A program made the translations under genes and the position numbers. Under the pieces are notes generated by a model that did not search any database, was not told the origin of the DNA, and saw nothing but the letters and a program-made list of their open reading frames with translations. A DNA stretch of 64,000 nt from Paenibacillus sp. FSL R7-0273. GTDB lineage: Bacteria > Bacillota > Bacilli > Paenibacillales > Paenibacillaceae. The stretch's first letter is position 1, and every line of letters begins with the position of its first letter. The stretch covers positions 2,863,501-2,927,500 of the forward strand of contig NZ_CP009283.1 in the NCBI RefSeq assembly GCF_000758625.1. The letters run 5' to 3'. Shown here piece after piece: positions 43,016-52,427 of the stretch.

Positions 43016-44067
43016 AACAGGGCAGGCCGTTATTCCGCCGTTATCTGAAGATCCATTTTATGTTTATCTTTTTTCCTCCGATGGTGCTTATTATTCTATC
43101 TGCCTTTGTCGAGGTTTCTGTCAATGAAGTAACGCTGAATACGCTGAATCAATTTTACGCAGCACTGTTTGTGTTTGGTTTTATTATTGTTGCCTTTGTT
43201 CTGATATCCTGGCTGTTTTTCCTGAAGCTCCGCAAACGTCTCACCAGCTTGCAGGAGGCCATGGCCTTCTCAGCTGAACATAGCTCGTTCCCGCAGCCCG
43301 TACCTGTTCAAAGTGACCGTATGGACGAAATAGATCAGTTAGGCCGCTCTTTTAACTGGATGATTCAGCAGCTGGAGGACAGCCGCGCAAGGGAGCATGA
43401 GGAGGAGGGGTTACGCCACCGGCTTATTGCTAATTTATCGCATGATTTACGGACCCCCCTTACCATCTTGAGAGGACATATCACAAGGCTGAATCGAGAA
43501 GCCATAAGCTCAGAAGGGCAAAGCTCCTTAGCAGAGATGGACCGTACGATCACAAGAGCCGGCGAGCTGATGGATGATTTGTTTTCCTATACCCAGCTTA
43601 CCTCAGGGAAGCTTCCCTTTGTGCCTGCTCCGGCAGATATCGGGCGTCTGGTAAGGGCGGCGGTTGCCGCGTGGTATCCGGTTTTTGAAGAACAGGACAT
43701 TCAGATCAATGCAGATATACCTGCGGATACAACTTTTTATTGGGAAGCAGATCCTAAATGGCTGACACGGGTTCTGGATAATTTATTTCAGAATATTGTC
43801 CGGCATGCGGCAGACGGGAAATATGTAAGTGTCATGATTGATATAGAAAAAGAGGTTATTACTGTCGCGGACAAAGGGCCGGGTATGGATAACTCATCAG
43901 CCTATGAGCACGGAGCGGGAATTGGTTTATCGGCTGTGGGCTATATGCTGGAAAAAATGAGGCTGAAGGCTGAATTCACATCGGATGAATATGGCACAAG
44001 TGTAACGATTGGCAAAGCTTTACCTAAAAGTAACCAGGAATTAAACGGGCGGATACCCGGGATGTAA
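43012..44067 (+). CDS. Intramembrane-sensing histidine kinase
   Basis: 351 aa. Two N-terminal helices (about 17-36 and 48-68) are separated by a very short outer loop of roughly 12-15 residues, the mark of intramembrane-sensing kinases such as BceS and LiaS. Then HAMP, HisKA (ANLSHDLRTPLTILRGHIT, phospho-His near 145) and HATPase_c (NLFQNIVRHA, VADKGPGMD, GAGIGLSAV). Likely senses an antimicrobial peptide via the adjacent ABC transporter. Confidence 0.88.
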   Translation: MKQGRPLFRRYLKIHFMFIFFPPMVLIILSAFVEVSVNEVTLNTLNQFYAALFVFGFIIVAFVLISWLFFLKLRKRLTSLQEAMAFSAEHSSFPQPVPVQSDRMDEIDQLGRSFNWMIQQLEDSRAREHEEEGLRHRLIANLSHDLRTPLTILRGHITRLNREAISSEGQSSLAEMDRTITRAGELMDDLFSYTQLTSGKLPFVPAPADIGRLVRAAVAAWYPVFEEQDIQINADIPADTTFYWEADPKWLTRVLDNLFQNIVRHAADGKYVSVMIDIEKEVITVADKGPGMDNSSAYEHGAGIGLSAVGYMLEKMRLKAEFTSDEYGTSVTIGKALPKSNQELNGRIPGM

Positions 44068-44114
44068 CCTTGCTTCTTTATAATGGGAACCATAACGGAA
44101 AGGAAGTGTTATGG

Positions 44115-44828
44115 TTGATTACAGTAAATAGCCTGGTAAAACACCGCGGGAAGCAGGAAATCTTATCGGGCATCAGTTTTAAAGCCAGGCCGGGCAGAGT
44201 AACCGGTTTTTTAGGTCCGAACGGGGCAGGTAAAAGCTCTACACTGCGTATTCTGCTAGGACTTGACCGTGCCACTTCGGGGACTGCGCTAATTAACGGC
44301 AAGCCGTTTACAGAATTACATAATCCTCTGGCAACAGTGGGTGCCGCACTGGATGGAGCCGGAGCTCACCGGATGCGGACAGGCCGTGCACATTTAGGCT
44401 GGATTGCCCGCGCCGCAGGATTGCCACGCGCACGGGTTGAGGAGGTTCTGGAGATAACAGGCCTGACTAATGCAGCCGGCAAAAGAGTAGGGAGCTATTC
44501 CCTTGGTATGGGAAAAAGACTTGGAATGGCAGCTGCTCTGCTCGGCGATCCTGAAATACTGGTTTTAGATGAGCCTGTAAACGGGCTGGACCCGGAAGGC
44601 ATCCGCTGGATCCGGACATTTCTGCGTAAGCGTGCGGAGTCTGGCAACACGGTGCTGCTATCCAGTCATTTAATGGGAGAGCTTGCCGAGACGGTCGATG
44701 ATGTAGTGATTATTAAGCAAGGCCAAATTGTTGCAGACGGGACATTGGCAGAAGTAATAGGGAAACATCCTACGCTGGAGGAAGCTTATTTTGCCCTGAC
44801 CACTGAATATACTGGTGAGAATGTATGA
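44115..44828 (+). CDS. ABC transporter ATP-binding protein (BcrA-like)
   Basis: 237 aa. Walker A GPNGAGKSS, Q-loop region, a degenerate signature SYSLGMGKRLGMA (LSGGQ replaced, as in BcrA/LanF-type ATPases), Walker B ILVLDEPVNGLDP and H-loop SSHLMGEL. Start TTG 44115 follows AAAGGAAG at 8 nt; the annotated upstream codons overlap no RBS. Overlaps the first permease by 4 bases. Likely energises export or removal of a membrane-active antibiotic. Confidence 0.9.
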   Translation: MITVNSLVKHRGKQEILSGISFKARPGRVTGFLGPNGAGKSSTLRILLGLDRATSGTALINGKPFTELHNPLATVGAALDGAGAHRMRTGRAHLGWIARAAGLPRARVEEVLEITGLTNAAGKRVGSYSLGMGKRLGMAAALLGDPEILVLDEPVNGLDPEGIRWIRTFLRKRAESGNTVLLSSHLMGELAETVDDVVIIKQGQIVADGTLAEVIGKHPTLEEAYFALTTEYTGENV

Positions 44829-45574
44829 GGGCGTTTCATGCAGAGCTGTATAAATTGTTCTCCCTGCCGGGCATTTGGCTTGCCTGCTGCATCGGGGCAT
44901 TTGCCCCGGCGGTCATTGCTGCGTTAGACAGTATAGCGCAAAAAGAGGATCTTATAGCAGGAGTCAGCACACGGCTGCCGGAAGCTGGTTACATCGGATT
45001 AGCCGTAGGTGTGCAGGGTGTCATTATTCTCGGTGTGCTTGCAGTCAGCAGTGAGTATTTGACCGAAAGCAGTGAATCCGGCGGAGGGCAGCAAATTGCA
45101 GCAAGCTTGACGGTTGTTTCCTCCAGACTTCATTTTTTATTGGCAAAAGCAGGCGCAGTGACATTAATCAGCATACTGCAGTGCAGTGTTGCGATTGCGG
45201 CTGTTGTACCGGCAACACATCTTATTCTGGGTGAATATGCCCCGGGGTTTGAATGGCCTAAGCTTATCGGTGCAATATGTTACTGGGCATTCACGGCTCT
45301 TTTAGCATTTGGTATAACCGTTTTAACAAAGAATGGTATAGTTCCCCTCGCTGTGCTCATAATCAACTCCTCCTTTGTATCCTTCAGCTTTCTGCTCTCC
45401 AAGGTTACAAAGCTGGCGTTATATCTGCCGGACCGGGCCGGTATTGACATGTTTATGTCTTTAAGCGAAAGCATCCTTAGTCCGTTCAGAGGCGGTTTGG
45501 TCATGTTTGCCTGGGTAGCCGTTCTTTTCGCTGCAGCAATTGTTGTAATCCGTAAGCGGGATGTTGCGTCATGA
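44825..45574 (+). CDS. ABC transporter permease (lantibiotic/bacitracin-resistance type)
   Basis: 249 aa with six helices. FHAELYKLFSLPGIWLACCIGAFAPAVIAALD and the repeat GVQGVIILGVLAVSSEYLTESSESGGGQQIAASLTVV match ABC-2 family permeases of the MutE/EpiE or BcrB group. Overlaps both neighbours by 4 bases (ATGA), so the operon is tightly coupled. Confidence 0.82.
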   Translation: MRAFHAELYKLFSLPGIWLACCIGAFAPAVIAALDSIAQKEDLIAGVSTRLPEAGYIGLAVGVQGVIILGVLAVSSEYLTESSESGGGQQIAASLTVVSSRLHFLLAKAGAVTLISILQCSVAIAAVVPATHLILGEYAPGFEWPKLIGAICYWAFTALLAFGITVLTKNGIVPLAVLIINSSFVSFSFLLSKVTKLALYLPDRAGIDMFMSLSESILSPFRGGLVMFAWVAVLFAAAIVVIRKRDVAS

Positions 45575-46332
45575 AGCTCTCCTTCAGCAGAAGGCTTCCA
45601 CAGATCCTTGGTGCTGAGCTGGAAAAGCTGGCTACCTTACCCTTGATCCGCTTCCTTCTCATTGCTGCCTTCATGCTTAATTTAGCTTTGGCTGCGGCCT
45701 TTACTTCTGCCGGTCTGCAGGGGGCTGGAGGAACCCAGGCTATATTGAATACAGGGCTTGCTTCAATGGGATATCTTCAGGCCGGGTTCATTGTTCTTGG
45801 GATCCTGGCTGCCTGTTCAGAGTACACAGGCGGCGGACAGATCCGGACTACACTGACAGTGATGCCCCGGCGCGGGCTTCAATTATCCGCCAAGCTGTTG
45901 GCACTGGCCATTGTAACTCTTCCGGCAGCTTTTATCATTGCGGCATCAGGAATTCTATATTCTTTTATTATGATGAAAGACACGTCAGCAGGGATTGAAA
46001 TAAATACAGTAATAAGGTCATTAACAGGTGCAGCAGGCTATCTGACGCTAACTACACTCCTCAGTGCGGCTATAAGCAGTTTATTAAGACGGAGCACACC
46101 TGCGGCGGTAATACTGCTCGGTTATTATTTCATAATCAGTCCATTAACAACGGGTATTCTGCCTGATTTCAGTAATTATTTCCCTGATAGAGCAGGTTAT
46201 TATATGTATACGCCGCCTGCTTTTACCGGAGCGGATGCCCTTACACCTGTGCAAGGGACAGGCATAACCCTGTCATGGACACTGATGTTTATAGCAGCAG
46301 CTACCGCATTTTACCGTAGACGGGATGCCTGA
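45571..46332 (+). CDS. ABC transporter permease, second subunit
   Basis: 253 aa with six helices, paralogous to the preceding permease: LGAELEKLATLPLIRFLLIAAFMLNLALAAAFTSA, YLQAGFIVLGILAACSEYTGGGQIRTTLTVMPRRGLQ. Two unequal permeases plus one ATPase recall LanF/E/G immunity transporters. Last gene of the operon; a CTGAGCTCAG palindrome lies at its stop but without a T-run. Confidence 0.82.
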   Translation: MKLSFSRRLPQILGAELEKLATLPLIRFLLIAAFMLNLALAAAFTSAGLQGAGGTQAILNTGLASMGYLQAGFIVLGILAACSEYTGGGQIRTTLTVMPRRGLQLSAKLLALAIVTLPAAFIIAASGILYSFIMMKDTSAGIEINTVIRSLTGAAGYLTLTTLLSAAISSLLRRSTPAAVILLGYYFIISPLTTGILPDFSNYFPDRAGYYMYTPPAFTGADALTPVQGTGITLSWTLMFIAAATAFYRRRDA

Positions 46333-46456
46333 GCTCAGGCTGTCTGTATGCCGCCGGTCAGGATGCTAATTATCCAATGATCACGCTCATTGCCAAACTT
46401 TGAAAGTTTGAATACAATGAAGATTCATGGATTTGCATAGAGAATCGAGGTGTACA

Positions 46457-46858
46457 ATGCCGGAAACAGTGGGACTGCATATCTGCTTTGATGAGTCGGG
46501 ACGGGAGATTGAGGTGCTCGATGTGACTCCTGTAGCACAGGACAAATACAGAATAGAAGAGACGCCGATTTTTAACCCGGGCATTGCGTTAGGAGATATT
46601 ATCCGGGTCAAGGAGAAGCAGGGGATCTCGTATTATGTGGAGACCGTGCAAAAGTCCGTTTACCGGAGATTTGCCTGGCTGCTGAGCAGGGAAGCGGCGG
46701 CTTCAAGAGAGATATCAGCGCTGAAGCAGGCGGTTAAGGAAAATGGCGGGCGCTCTGAACAGATTTTTGGAGGCTTTCTTGTGATCCATATTCAGGATGA
46801 TACTATGCTGGATGTAGAAGCTGAAATGTCACGGATCTTGGCCAAGTTTGAACTTTAA
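46457..46858 (+). CDS. DUF4265 domain protein
   Basis: 133 aa. TVGLHICFDESGREIEVLDVTPVAQDKYRIEETPIFNPGIALGDIIRVKEK resembles the N-terminal half of DUF4265. The C-terminal half contains GGRSEQIFGGFLVIHIQDD. Function unknown. ATG 46457 is behind CGAGGTG; a longer frame lacks an RBS. Confidence 0.65.
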   Translation: MPETVGLHICFDESGREIEVLDVTPVAQDKYRIEETPIFNPGIALGDIIRVKEKQGISYYVETVQKSVYRRFAWLLSREAAASREISALKQAVKENGGRSEQIFGGFLVIHIQDDTMLDVEAEMSRILAKFEL

Positions 46859-46891
46859 TTCATAATCCAATCCGACAAACGGGGTGCCGGC

Positions 46892-47389
46892 ATGAAAAAA
46901 TTTCTGAAGCAGTGGCTGCCTAGTATTGCGCTGGGCATAGTCCTGTCCTTATTTATACGTTCTTATGTTGCCGAGGCGATGAGGGTCCCCACGGACTCCA
47001 TGGTCCCGACGATCGAAGTGAATGACAGGCTGTTTGTGGAAAAAATGCTTTGGATGACTAAGCTCGGGCATGGTGACATCGTGGTGTTCCACCCGCCGGT
47101 GCCCGGCGAGGAGCAGAAGCGGTATGTGAAACGGCTGATTGGCCTTCCGGGGGACACAGTTGAAATAAAAGACGGGGCGCTGTACAGAAACGGTGAGCAA
47201 ATAGCAGAGCCGTATCTTAAGGAGCCGATGAGTTATACCTTTGGACCGGTTACCGTTCCGGAGGAGCATTACTTTTTCCTTGGCGACAACCGGAATGTGA
47301 GCTATGATGCCCATCTGTGGGCCACTCCGTTTGTAGCCAAGGATCAGCTGGTCGGCAAGGTGCTTATTGATGTGAATAATATTTTTTAG
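46892..47389 (+). CDS. lepB: Signal peptidase I
   Basis: 165 aa, short single-helix form typical of Bacillales SipS-like peptidases. The N-terminal anchor spans about 10-27. Catalytic Ser36 in RVPTDSMVPT and general-base Lys80 in KRYVKRLIGLPGD are both present, as is LGDNR. The last box reads GDNRNVSYDAHLW where GDNRxxSxDSRxxG is usual, so the Arg is replaced by His. Cleaves signal peptides of exported proteins. Confidence 0.92.
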   Translation: MKKFLKQWLPSIALGIVLSLFIRSYVAEAMRVPTDSMVPTIEVNDRLFVEKMLWMTKLGHGDIVVFHPPVPGEEQKRYVKRLIGLPGDTVEIKDGALYRNGEQIAEPYLKEPMSYTFGPVTVPEEHYFFLGDNRNVSYDAHLWATPFVAKDQLVGKVLIDVNNIF

Positions 47390-47694
47390 TCAGCTGGAAC
47401 TGGATAGTCAACAACTACAACACTTTCAATAATCCCCTCAAGCATCGCTACAAAATTCTGGTGGGCCGGATGCGGCCCGTAGGCGCGCAGGGCTTCCTGA
47501 TCTGTAAAGGTCACGCGGAGCCCCAGCGTATAGCCATGTACATTCTCCGTCTCCCCGGTTACATTCACTCCCGCGGTTAACCCGCTTATTCCCGGAATCT
47601 GATCCTTCAGCCCCAAAAGCGTCTTAACCAGCTGCTGCTCCTGCTGCGGGTCAAAGCTACTGTTGAACTTGAATACAACCAAATGCTCGTACAT
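47386..47694 (-). CDS. Dabb (stress-responsive A/B barrel) domain protein
   Basis: 102 aa. YEHLVVFKFNSSFDPQQEQQLVKTLLGLKDQIPGI and the closing HPAHQNFVAMLEGIIESVVVVDYPVP are typical of the Dabb family (PF07876), whose members form dimeric alpha+beta barrels. The start at 47694 uses AGGAGG at 8 nt. Overlaps the convergent signal peptidase gene by 4 bases. Confidence 0.85.
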   Translation of the reverse strand: MYEHLVVFKFNSSFDPQQEQQLVKTLLGLKDQIPGISGLTAGVNVTGETENVHGYTLGLRVTFTDQEALRAYGPHPAHQNFVAMLEGIIESVVVVDYPVPAD

Positions 47695-47907
47695 ATTTAA
47701 CCTCCTGTTCATTGAACTGGGACTGATTATACCCTATCCTTTACTAAATCAACAATTTCATTAAAAAAAAGCGGCTAAAGTCGGGTTACATTAGAACTAG
47801 ACCGGATATATGAATGTGACTTTAACCATATTGTTACCTGGAGAGCTTTTGGCTATCATCAAGGAATATAAGGTTTTATTATCTGCAATTTAAAGGAGTG
47901 CTGCAAT

Positions 47908-48936
47908 TTGAAGGTTCATGTCACAGATCTCAAACCTGGTGACCGCCTCATGACTGATACTTTCAATAATGTAGGCTTGCATATATTACCGGGCGGAACA
48001 GTTGTGCAGCGTGAAGAAATCTCTCTGCTGATCAGGCACCGGGTGGATTATGTGTCCATTCAGGCCCGCGAGCTTCCGGGTAATGCGGAGCTGGCTGGTC
48101 ATGGGCTGCATGCAGAATTTGATGAGGCTATTATGAATTATGAAGCGACTTTCCTGGAGGCATTGTCTCACGGATGCTTCACCCCGGCGCTTGTGGATGC
48201 CACGCTGCAGCCGCTGCTGGAGACGCTGGACAAGCAGAAGGACGTTGTTACACTCCTGCTCCTGCTTGACCGCGAAGATATTGATACGTATCAGCACTCA
48301 CTCCAGGTGGGCCTGCTGTCTTATTATATTGCCGCCTGGCTCGGGCATTCCAAGGAAGAATGCTACCGGATCAGCCGTGCGGGCTATCTGCATGATATCG
48401 GCAAAAGCCAGGTATCCTTGTCCATCCTCAACAATCCCGGATTGCTGAACGCTGCGGAGGAAACTGAACTAAAGCGGCATACCGCTTACGGCTATGATAT
48501 TATCCGCGGCTCAATGAAGGATGAAGCCACCGCACTGGTTGCACTGCAGCATCACGAATATGAGGATGGCTCCGGTTATCCGTCCAGTCTCCGTAAGGCT
48601 GATCTGCATCCGTACACGGAAATTGTAACAGTGGCAGATATTTATATGAAGCTGACCACCTCCAGACTGAGCCGTCCGAAGCAGGGGCTGGTGAGTGTGC
48701 TGCGTCAGGTGCATGAATGGGGCTTTGGCAGACTGAACGGCAATGTTGTGCAGGCGTTGACCGGACATCTGCTGCCGGGGTTTGTCGGAAAGACTGTGCT
48801 GCTAAGTAACGGGGAGACAGGCACAATTGTAATGAACAATGCCCTGGATATTTTTAAGCCGCTGGTCAAAATGAATGAAGAATACAGGGATTTATCGAAG
48901 GAACGGGCATTGACGGTCGATGAGGTTTTAGTTTAG
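47908..48936 (+). CDS. HD-GYP domain protein, probable c-di-GMP phosphodiesterase
   Basis: 342 aa. N-terminal small domain (VTDLKPGDRLMTDTFN, the usual lead-in of Paenibacillus HD-GYP proteins), then HD-GYP with HDIGKSQV near 161, HTAYGYDIIRG, HHEYEDGSGYP (His-His-Glu...GYP) and EIVTVADIYMKLT. The full metal ligands and the GYP motif are present. It probably hydrolyses cyclic-di-GMP. Start is TTG 47908 behind AAAGGAGTG. Confidence 0.9.
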   Translation: MKVHVTDLKPGDRLMTDTFNNVGLHILPGGTVVQREEISLLIRHRVDYVSIQARELPGNAELAGHGLHAEFDEAIMNYEATFLEALSHGCFTPALVDATLQPLLETLDKQKDVVTLLLLLDREDIDTYQHSLQVGLLSYYIAAWLGHSKEECYRISRAGYLHDIGKSQVSLSILNNPGLLNAAEETELKRHTAYGYDIIRGSMKDEATALVALQHHEYEDGSGYPSSLRKADLHPYTEIVTVADIYMKLTTSRLSRPKQGLVSVLRQVHEWGFGRLNGNVVQALTGHLLPGFVGKTVLLSNGETGTIVMNNALDIFKPLVKMNEEYRDLSKERALTVDEVLV

Positions 48937-48965
48937 ACCGCCGCTGTATCACGCAGGCACCCGTT

Positions 48966-49010
48966 AAGCCAGCCCGGAATGCTCATTGCAGAGCTTCCGG
49001 GCTGGCTTTT
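48966..49010 (+). terminator. Terminator of the HD-GYP gene
   Basis: AAGCCAGCCCGGAA pairs with TTCCGGGCTGGCTT (14 bp perfect), then TTATT. Confidence 0.9.
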
Positions 49011-49107
49011 ATTGCTTTGCGGGCATATTTGAATTCCGGCGGCATAGTGGCTATGATTAAATGAGAACCTGCTAAACCCTTTGGCAGCAGAAAGAGGAGA
49101 AATGAAG

Positions 49108-49845
49108 ATGAACGCTGGCAACCAGATTGAGAATTTTAAGCAGATTAAGTATGAACTGACCCGGTTTATGATGATTTACAAGTTTGCCCTCGAGGAAATA
49201 GAGACCAAGATTGAAATTCTGAAGCAGGAATTCCAGATGCTCCATGACTATAGCCCGATTGAACATACAAAGTCCCGAATCAAATCCCCGGAGAGCATTA
49301 TGAACAAAATGCTGCGCAAAAATAAACCCTTTTCCCTGGATGCCGTAAGATCAAGCATCAAGGACATCGCCGGACTCCGCATCACCTGTTCCTTTATATC
49401 CGATATTTATCAGGTCAGCGAGATGCTGCAGAAGCAGGATGACCTGAAGGTGCTGCAAGTTAAGGATTATATCAAAAACCCGAAGCCAAACGGCTATCAG
49501 AGCCTTCATCTGCTGGTAGAGGTGCCCGTGTTCCTGTCAGACTGCACGGAGCTGGTATGTGTAGAGGTACAGATCCGTACGATCGCGATGGATTTCTGGG
49601 CCAGCCTTGAACATAAGATTTTCTACAAGTACAGCCAGTCTGTTCCTGAGCATTTGACCCGTGAGCTGAAGAATGCAGCGGTAAAGGCGAATGAGCTGGA
49701 TCTGCAGATGGAGCGCCTGCACCGTGAGATCCAGGAAATTAAGGATGCCCAGGCGGAGGACGATGCCATTGAGTTCCAGCGGATTACAATAAATAACCAG
49801 CAGTTTAATCTGCCGGCCGGCTTTATGAAGCTGCTGGGTGAATAA
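49108..49845 (+). CDS. Small alarmone synthetase, RelA/SpoT-like
   Basis: 245 aa. Synthetase-only (p)ppGpp enzyme of the SasA/SasB (YwaC/YjbM, RelP/RelQ) group: SIKDIAGLRITCSFISDIYQV, KNPKPNGYQSLHLLV, VEVQIRTIAMDFWASLEHKIFYK. No HD hydrolase domain. The C-terminal tail (about 190-245) is a coiled-coil longer than in typical ones (210 aa). Start at 49108 has GAGGAG at 8 nt. Confidence 0.9.
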   Translation: MNAGNQIENFKQIKYELTRFMMIYKFALEEIETKIEILKQEFQMLHDYSPIEHTKSRIKSPESIMNKMLRKNKPFSLDAVRSSIKDIAGLRITCSFISDIYQVSEMLQKQDDLKVLQVKDYIKNPKPNGYQSLHLLVEVPVFLSDCTELVCVEVQIRTIAMDFWASLEHKIFYKYSQSVPEHLTRELKNAAVKANELDLQMERLHREIQEIKDAQAEDDAIEFQRITINNQQFNLPAGFMKLLGE

Positions 49846-49927
49846 TCACAGCCGGACACAACGCTCATCGTATAGCATGTATTTGTAAGTGTAGCAGATG
49901 CTATCAAACCTTTAAGGAGGATATTGA

Positions 49928-50794
49928 ATGCCGGCAGAGGCCTATATTACGGATCTTGACGGAACACTGCTCACCTCGGAACAGAAGCTTACTGACTATA
50001 CGGTGCAGGTGATTACGCAAGCGCTGGATCAGGGTGCACTCATCAGCTATGCCACGGCCAGAGGGTATGTCAGTGCTGCCCGCGTGGTTACACAGATACC
50101 GTGGAGACATCCGTTGATTCTTTATAACGGAGCGCTGATCTATGACGGGATTAACGGAAGGGTGATTGACGGTTATTGGCTTGACCCCGTTATTTCCGGG
50201 GAAATCATCGCCCTTGGGCGGGAGCTGGGCGGCCTTTGCCCGTTTTATTTTTCACTTGATGAAGCGGACTGTGAGCGTGTGCTGCATGAACCGCTTGTAA
50301 GGAGCGGGGAGGTGCAGTTCTATAACAGCCGGCCGGGGGACAGGCGGTTCCGTGAAGTAGCAGCGCTGGATTGCCCGGAAGGGTACCGGACGCTGATTAT
50401 CAGCTATATCGGCCTGTTTGAGGAGCTACAGCCCATCCGGCAGGCGGCGCTAGAGCGGTTCGGGGATAAGCTGCAGATTCATTTCATGAAGGACATATAC
50501 ATAGAGGAGCACTATTTCCTGGAATTCAGCCATCCCCGCGGCAACAAGAGTGAAGGGCTGAAATTGTGGGCACGGCATATGGGCGTTGATACCCGGAATA
50601 TCACAGTGTTCGGTGACCATATCAACGACCTTGGACTCTTCACTGCAGCAGGCAGGCGAATGGCTGTGCAGAATGCCCGGCCTGAGCTCAAGGCGCTGGC
50701 CCATGAGGTGATTGCCTCCAATAACGAAGATGGTGTCGCAACGTATCTGGAACATACACTGAAAATGACAAGGGAGAGTGTATCAGGTGAGTGA
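49928..50794 (+). CDS. HAD-family Cof-type sugar phosphatase
   Basis: 288 aa. Motif I ITDLDGTLLTSE, motif II ISYATARGY, motif III Lys with GNKSEGLKLWARHMG, motif IV FGDHINDLGLF, plus Cof-type cap. It likely dephosphorylates a sugar or cofactor phosphate. Its stop overlaps the next gene (GH9) start by 8 bases, so translation is coupled. ATG follows TTAAGGAGGATATTG. Confidence 0.88.
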   Translation: MPAEAYITDLDGTLLTSEQKLTDYTVQVITQALDQGALISYATARGYVSAARVVTQIPWRHPLILYNGALIYDGINGRVIDGYWLDPVISGEIIALGRELGGLCPFYFSLDEADCERVLHEPLVRSGEVQFYNSRPGDRRFREVAALDCPEGYRTLIISYIGLFEELQPIRQAALERFGDKLQIHFMKDIYIEEHYFLEFSHPRGNKSEGLKLWARHMGVDTRNITVFGDHINDLGLFTAAGRRMAVQNARPELKALAHEVIASNNEDGVATYLEHTLKMTRESVSGE

Positions 50795-52427
50795 ACACAA
50801 TGTCCGTACGGTTACAGTGAATCAGATTGGTTATCCGGTAAGCAGCAGGAAGACCGCCCTCTTTAGGGGGCAGACGCATCATTACCGTGTAGTGGAGGCA
50901 CAGACCGGTACATCCGTGTTCAGCGGGGAAACATCAGCGGCAGTTAAGGACGGGAGCAGCGGTGCTGTTGTACGAGCTGGAGATTTCTCTGCGGTCACCG
51001 CTGCAGGCCGGTACCTGATCGAAGCTGAGGACGGGACGGTTTCAGCTGAGTTTGTTCTTGGAGAGCGTCCCTATGAGGAGCTGCAGAAGGGATTGTTGAA
51101 AGCCTTTTATTTCTACCGCTGTGGTGTGGAGCTGGGCGGAGAGTATGCCGGCCCCTGGGGACATGCAGCCTGCCATCTGGCTGAAGGCGCTGTTATCGGC
51201 CAGCCCGGCCTGAGGCTGGACAGCAGCGGAGGCTGGCATGACGCCGGAGACTACGGTAAATATTCGGGTCCTGGTGCCAAGGCGGTTGCCGACCTGCTGC
51301 TTGCCTTTGAATGGTATCCCGAGGCCTTTTTGGATGCGCTCACACTGCCGGAAAGTGACGGCAGAACACCGGATGTGCTGCTGGAATGCAGAGTCGAGCT
51401 GGACTGGCTGTTCAAAATGCAGGACGCCGGCAGCGGCGGTGTGTATCACAAGCTGACAACTGCGGGCTTTCCCGGGCTTGAGGTGATGCCGGAGGACGAT
51501 ACGGCGGAGCTGTTTTTCTCGCCGGTATCTGCAGCTGCCACCGGCGACTTTGCCGGCGTGATGGCAATGGCGGCAAGAATTTATGAGCCTTGGGATAAGG
51601 CTTACGCTGCCCGCTGTCTGGCTGCAGCGGAAGCTGCCTGGCGCTGGCTGGAGCAGCATCCCGAGGAACCGGGCTTCACCAATCCTCCGGGAATAACGAC
51701 CGGAGAATACGGTGATGAAGAGAACCGCGATGAACGCTTCTGGGCAGCGGCAGAGCTGTACCGGACCACCGGCAAACCATCATATCGAGCGGCTGCTGAA
51801 GAATTGATTCCGTTACCGTTCCCCAAATACAGCCTGGGCTGGGGGGACATGGGCGGTTACGGCACGCTGGCTTATCTGCTGGCCGGTGAGGAGCGTACGG
51901 ATGACACGCTGCACCGTTCACTGCTGGCGGGCCTGCTGGCTGAGGCAGACCGGCTGGCTGCGGTTAGCCAACAAGACGGCTACCGCATATCCTTGCGGGA
52001 AGAGGATTATATCTGGGGCAGCAATATGCTGGTGATGAATAATGCGATGCTGCTGCTGGCAGCAGAGCGCTTCAGCGGAGAGGCAGCCTATGCGGAATGT
52101 GCACTGGATCATCTGCATTATCTGCTAGGCCGGAATGTACTGGACATCAGCTATGTGACCGGGTACGGCGACCGTCCGGTCCGATATCCCCATCACCGCC
52201 CGTCTGTGGGAGACGGGGTGGCAGAGCCGGTTCCCGGGCTTGTGTCCGGCGGACCGGACCGCGGGCTGCATGATGAATATGTCAGGGAGCATCTGCAGGG
52301 CAAGCCTGCCGCGCAGTGCTTTGCCGATCATGAGGCAAGCTATTCCACCAATGAGGTTACGATCTACTGGAACTCACCGGCTGTTTTTGTCACAGCGCGA
52401 TTTAATAGAGGGTCCCTGCAGGGATGA
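50787..52427 (+). CDS. GH9 glycosidase without signal peptide
   Basis: 546 aa. N-terminal Ig-like domain (VTVNQIGYPVSSRKTALF, about residues 5-90) precedes the (alpha/alpha)6 catalytic domain: GGWHDAGDYGKYSGPGA with the catalytic Asp pair, YPHHRPSVGDG, and STNEVTIYWNSPAVF with the general-acid Glu near 525. No signal peptide or dockerin/CBM, so the enzyme is cytoplasmic and more likely acts on imported oligomers than on cellulose; cytoplasmic GH9 members include exo-beta-glucosaminidases and cellobiose-cleaving types. GTG 50787 follows AGGGAG. Embedded between two HAD genes. Confidence 0.88.
   Translation: MSEHNVRTVTVNQIGYPVSSRKTALFRGQTHHYRVVEAQTGTSVFSGETSAAVKDGSSGAVVRAGDFSAVTAAGRYLIEAEDGTVSAEFVLGERPYEELQKGLLKAFYFYRCGVELGGEYAGPWGHAACHLAEGAVIGQPGLRLDSSGGWHDAGDYGKYSGPGAKAVADLLLAFEWYPEAFLDALTLPESDGRTPDVLLECRVELDWLFKMQDAGSGGVYHKLTTAGFPGLEVMPEDDTAELFFSPVSAAATGDFAGVMAMAARIYEPWDKAYAARCLAAAEAAWRWLEQHPEEPGFTNPPGITTGEYGDEENRDERFWAAAELYRTTGKPSYRAAAEELIPLPFPKYSLGWGDMGGYGTLAYLLAGEERTDDTLHRSLLAGLLAEADRLAAVSQQDGYRISLREEDYIWGSNMLVMNNAMLLLAAERFSGEAAYAECALDHLHYLLGRNVLDISYVTGYGDRPVRYPHHRPSVGDGVAEPVPGLVSGGPDRGLHDEYVREHLQGKPAAQCFADHEASYSTNEVTIYWNSPAVFVTARFNRGSLQG

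Noticed and set aside
46327..46340. GCCTGAGCTCAGGC palindrome at the end of the ABC operon as terminator or operator
   Set aside because: No loop or T-run; too short to interpret alone.
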